Source of the DNA: Cristatella mucedo
Taxonomy: Eukaryota; Bryozoa; Phylactolaemata; Cristatellidae
Assembly: GCA_009760855.2 (NCBI GenBank)
Contig: WPIO01000309.1
Location: forward strand, 64,001 to 102,492
Reading direction: 5' to 3'
Length of the DNA stretch: 38,492 nt
Shown: in pieces, positions 36,163 to 38,492 of the stretch
Numbering within the stretch: the stretch's first letter is position 1
How the letters are laid out: the number at the start of each line of letters is the position of its first letter
The notes under the pieces: model-generated
The model's input: only the letters and a program-made list of their open reading frames with translations
Told to the model about the DNA's origin: nothing
The model's database searches: none
Made by a program: the position numbers and the translations under genes

Positions 36163-37640
36163 TTTAAAGTATCTAGATATTGTGCGATCTGCTGTAAACT
36201 CATGCAAAATAAGTTATTCAATTGTAAATGGCGTAATGCAGGGCACCGCACTCTGCAGAAGGTTATCACACGGAATGAGGTGCAGTATCGAGGTATCTTT
36301 ATGTTCTGCGATATGCTGCAAAATCAAGCAAAGTTCGTTATTCAAGTGTGATTTCCTAAACCAAGGTGCAGCACTCTGCTGCTAGCTCCTGCATGCTTCG
36401 ACGGTTGGATTTAAAGTAGCTAGATATTGTGCGATCTGCTGTGAACTCATGCAAAGAAGCTATTCAAGTGTGAATGGCTTAATGCAAAGCTCAGAACTCT
36501 GCAGCAACTTATTACAGGCTATTACGAGCTCTATTGAGGTGTCTTCATATTCAGAGATCTGCTGCAAACGCAAGCAGAATGAGTTATCAAATTGCGCTTG
36601 CCTAAAGCAAGGAGCTGCACTCTGCTGCAAGCTACTGCACGCTCTGACGCGTCGATTGAAAGTATCTAGATATTGTGCGATCTGCTGTGAAGTCATGCAA
36701 AATAAGCTAATCAAGTGAGAATGGCCTTATGCAAGGCGCCGCAATCTGAAGCAAGCCTTCACGGCTATAAAGAGCAGTATCGAGGTGTCTTTATATTTAC
36801 CGATTTCTGCAAACTCAAGCAAAATGAGTTATTCAATTGCGACTGCCTAAAGCAAGGAGGTGCATTTTGGTGCAAACAACAGCATGCCCCGGTGGATTGG
36901 TTTAAAGTATCTAGATATGGTGCGATCTGCTGGGATATCATGAAAGATAAGCTATTCAATTGTGAATGGCCTTATGCAAGGCGCCACAATCTGCAGCAAG
37001 TTATCACACGATATAACGAGCTGTATCGAGGTGTCTTTCTGTTCCCCGATCAGCTGCAAACTTAACCGAAATGAGTTATTCATGTGCGATTGCTTAAACC
37101 AAGGAGCTGCACTCTGCTGCAAGCTACCACACGCTGAGAAGGGTCGATTTAAAGTATCTAGATATTGTGCGATCTGCTGGGATCTCATCCAAAGTATGTT
37201 ATTCAAGTGTGAATGGCCTAATGGTAGGCGCCCCACTCTGCAGCAAGCTATCGCACACTATTACGAGCAGTATCGATAAGTCTTAATATTCCGCGATCAG
37301 CTGCAAACTCAACCGAAATGAGTTATTCAAGTGCGATTGCCTAAAGCAAGGAGCTGCATTATGCTGCAAACTACTGCACGCTCTGGTGGGTTGATTTAAA
37401 GTATCTAGATATTGTGCGATCTGCTGTGAACTCATGCAAGATAAGCTATTCAAGTGTGAATGGCTTAATGCAAGGCGCCTCACACTGCACCAAGTTATCA
37501 CATGCTATAACGAGCAGCATCGAGGTGTCTTAATATTCTGCGATCTGCTGTAAACTCAAGCGAAATGAGTTATTCAAGTGCGTTTGCCTAAAACAAGGCC
37601 TGCACTAATCTCTGGGCGACTGCATGCCTTGACGGGTTGA
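36163..37640 (+). repeat. R*-S*-T-U-V-W hexamer opening superunit IV
   Basis: It carries the same diagnostic R* and S* bases as superunits I and II, and the accgatttctgc deletion in T. The homopolymer gcattttggtgc is the normal length here, one T shorter than in I and II. Confidence 0.84.
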
Positions 37641-38099
37641 TTTAAAGTATCTAGATATAGTGCGATCTGCTGTGAAGTCATGCAAAATAAGCTATTCAAG
37701 TGTGAATGGCCTAATGCAAGGCTCCACAATCTGCAGCAAGTTATCACACGATATAACGAGCAGTATCAAGTTGTCATTTTATTCAGCTATCTGCTGCAAA
37801 CTCAAGCGAATTGAATTATTCAAGTGCGATTGCCTAAAGCAAGGCCTGCACTAATCTTCGGGTGACTGCATGACTTGACGGTTTGATTTAAAGTATCTAC
37901 ATATCGTGCGATCTGCTATAAACTCATGCAAAATAAGCTATTCATGTGTGAATGGGTTAATGCAAGGCCCTGCACTCTGCAGTACGTCATCACGCAATAT
38001 AACGAGCAGTATCGAGGTGTCTTTACATTCAGCAATCTGCTGCAAACTCAACCGAAATGAGATTTATGTGCGTTTTCCTAAAACAAGGCCTGCACTAAT

Positions 38100-38350
38100 C
38101 TCCTCCGGGCGACTGCATGACTGTGTGAATGGCCTAATGCACGGCTCCACAATCTGCAGCAAGTTATCACACGATATAACAAGCAGTATCGAGGTGGTCG
38201 TCTATATTCAGCGATCTGCTGCAAACCAAGCGAATTGAATTATCACGTGCGGATGACTTAAACAAGGTCTGCACCCTGATCCAAGAATTCATGCTGACGG
38301 GTTGATTGAAGTATCATTATTGTGCGTCTGCTGTGAATCATGCAAAATAA
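38100..38350 (+). repeat. Degraded or error-rich satellite segment
   Basis: Against its counterpart at about 13218-13540 this segment has an extra tcc (tctcctccggg), a 70-bp deletion between catgact and gtgtgaatgg that removes a whole anchor and palindrome, and a run of small indels and substitutions (gaggtggtcgtct, gcaaaccaagcg, ttatcacgtgcgg, tatcattattg, tgcgtctgc). Sequence on both sides is normal. It is either a locally decayed copy or unpolished long-read sequence near a contig end; the density of single-base indels favours the latter. Confidence 0.75.
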
Positions 38351-38492
38351 GTTATTCAATTGTAAATTGCTTAATGCAAGGCACCCCACTCTGCAGCAAG
38401 TTATCACACGGAATGAGGTGCAGTATCGAGGTATCTTTATGTTCTGCGATATGCTGCAAAAATCAAGCAAAGTTCGTTATTCAAGTGTGATT

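Larger units (their letters stand above)
1..38492 (+). repeat. Satellite DNA array, ~246-bp dimeric unit, ~156 copies
   Basis: The entire window is head-to-tail copies of a unit of about 246-247 bp. The anchor tttaaagtatctagatat recurs at 679, 926, 1173, 1419 and 1665, and in full or variant form (ttgaaag, tagctag, tctacat) through to the end. No copy is inverted and no unique sequence interrupts the array, so every stretch over 300 bases without a gene holds this repeat. Open frames occur on both strands but change frame whenever a unit is 247 rather than 246 bp, which argues against coding. Known biology: arrays of this size and order are typical of eukaryotic heterochromatin or centromeres. 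That this array is centromeric, and which organism it comes from, cannot be read from the sequence. Confidence 0.97.
36163..38492 (+). repeat. Superunit IV (3' end outside the window)
   Basis: R*-S*-T-U-V-W runs from 36163 to 37640 and matches superunits I and II closely. From 37641 the order still corresponds to superunit II up to about 13684, but with patches of other classes: an N-like A-half tail (gttgtcattttattc) appears at about 37770. About 38,100-38,350 is heavily altered by small indels plus a 70-bp deletion. After that the copy is again clean to the window end. Confidence 0.75.

Noticed and set aside
1-38492. Dozens of 60-150 codon open frames on both strands with similar Cys-rich or Gln-rich products
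   Set aside because: They are translations of one repeat in different frames. Unit lengths alternate between 246 (multiple of 3) and 247 bp (frame shift of 1), indels between copies ignore frame, and no frame persists beyond about two units. This is the behaviour of non-coding satellite, not a gene family.
1-38492. CRISPR array
   Set aside because: Repeats are 246 bp and adjoin directly. There are no short identical repeats separated by unique spacers.
1-38492. rRNA, snRNA or histone gene cluster repeated in tandem
   Set aside because: No conserved rRNA or 5S motifs and no open frame of histone type were seen in the 246-bp unit, nor in the 1.48- or 1.97-kb higher-order units.
1-38492. Inverted segments or a transposon insertion within the array
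   Set aside because: All S, K, M and other class marks read in the same direction, spacing stays at multiples of about 246 bp, and no insertion longer than a few bases was found.

Overview
The whole 38.5 kb window is one uninterrupted head-to-tail tandem-repeat (satellite) array. I found no convincing protein-coding gene, RNA gene or transposon, and no stretch of unique sequence. Many short open frames exist on both strands. They are the same repeat read in different frames, recur with every repeat copy, and never extend beyond about two repeat units. A large, highly ordered, non-coding satellite points to a eukaryotic nuclear genome, probably a heterochromatic or centromere-like locus. Nothing in the sequence identifies the species or proves centromeric function.

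The organisation has nested levels. (1) The ancestral unit is about 123 bp. (2) Two diverged versions, a 124-bp A-half and a 123-bp B-half roughly 70% identical by eye, alternate strictly to form a dimer of about 246-247 bp. The window holds about 156 dimers. (3) Dimers fall into recognisable variant classes, here named R, S, T, U, V, W, K, L, M, N, O, P, Q, X and G. Their order is conserved and gives higher-order repeats: a hexamer R-S-T-U-V-W of about 1,480 bp, an octamer M-N-P-Q-W'-O-K-L of about 1,970 bp, and recurrent K-L and M-N pairs. (4) These modules sit in superunits that begin with a diagnostic R*-S* pair: I (window start to 11279), II (11280-20887), III (20888-36162) and IV (36163 to the window end). 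Start-to-start spacings are about 11.34, 9.61 and 15.27 kb, close to 46, 39 and 62 dimers.

Superunit I matches the first 6.84 kb of superunit II almost base for base (offset about 11,336). About 2804-13684 matches about 27690-38492 (offset about 24,886). Between these, about 18.2-27.7 kb is a mosaic of the same dimer classes in other orders, with visible chimeric dimers. This is the pattern expected from repeated unequal exchange, gene conversion and segmental amplification within one array. All units have the same orientation.

Two cautions apply. Many differences between long copies are single-base homopolymer-length changes, and about 38,100-38,350 is dense in small indels and lacks 70 bp relative to its paralogue. 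Both could be long-read assembly error. Class names are mine, alignments were done by eye, and boundaries are placed at the conserved tttaaag of each dimer.
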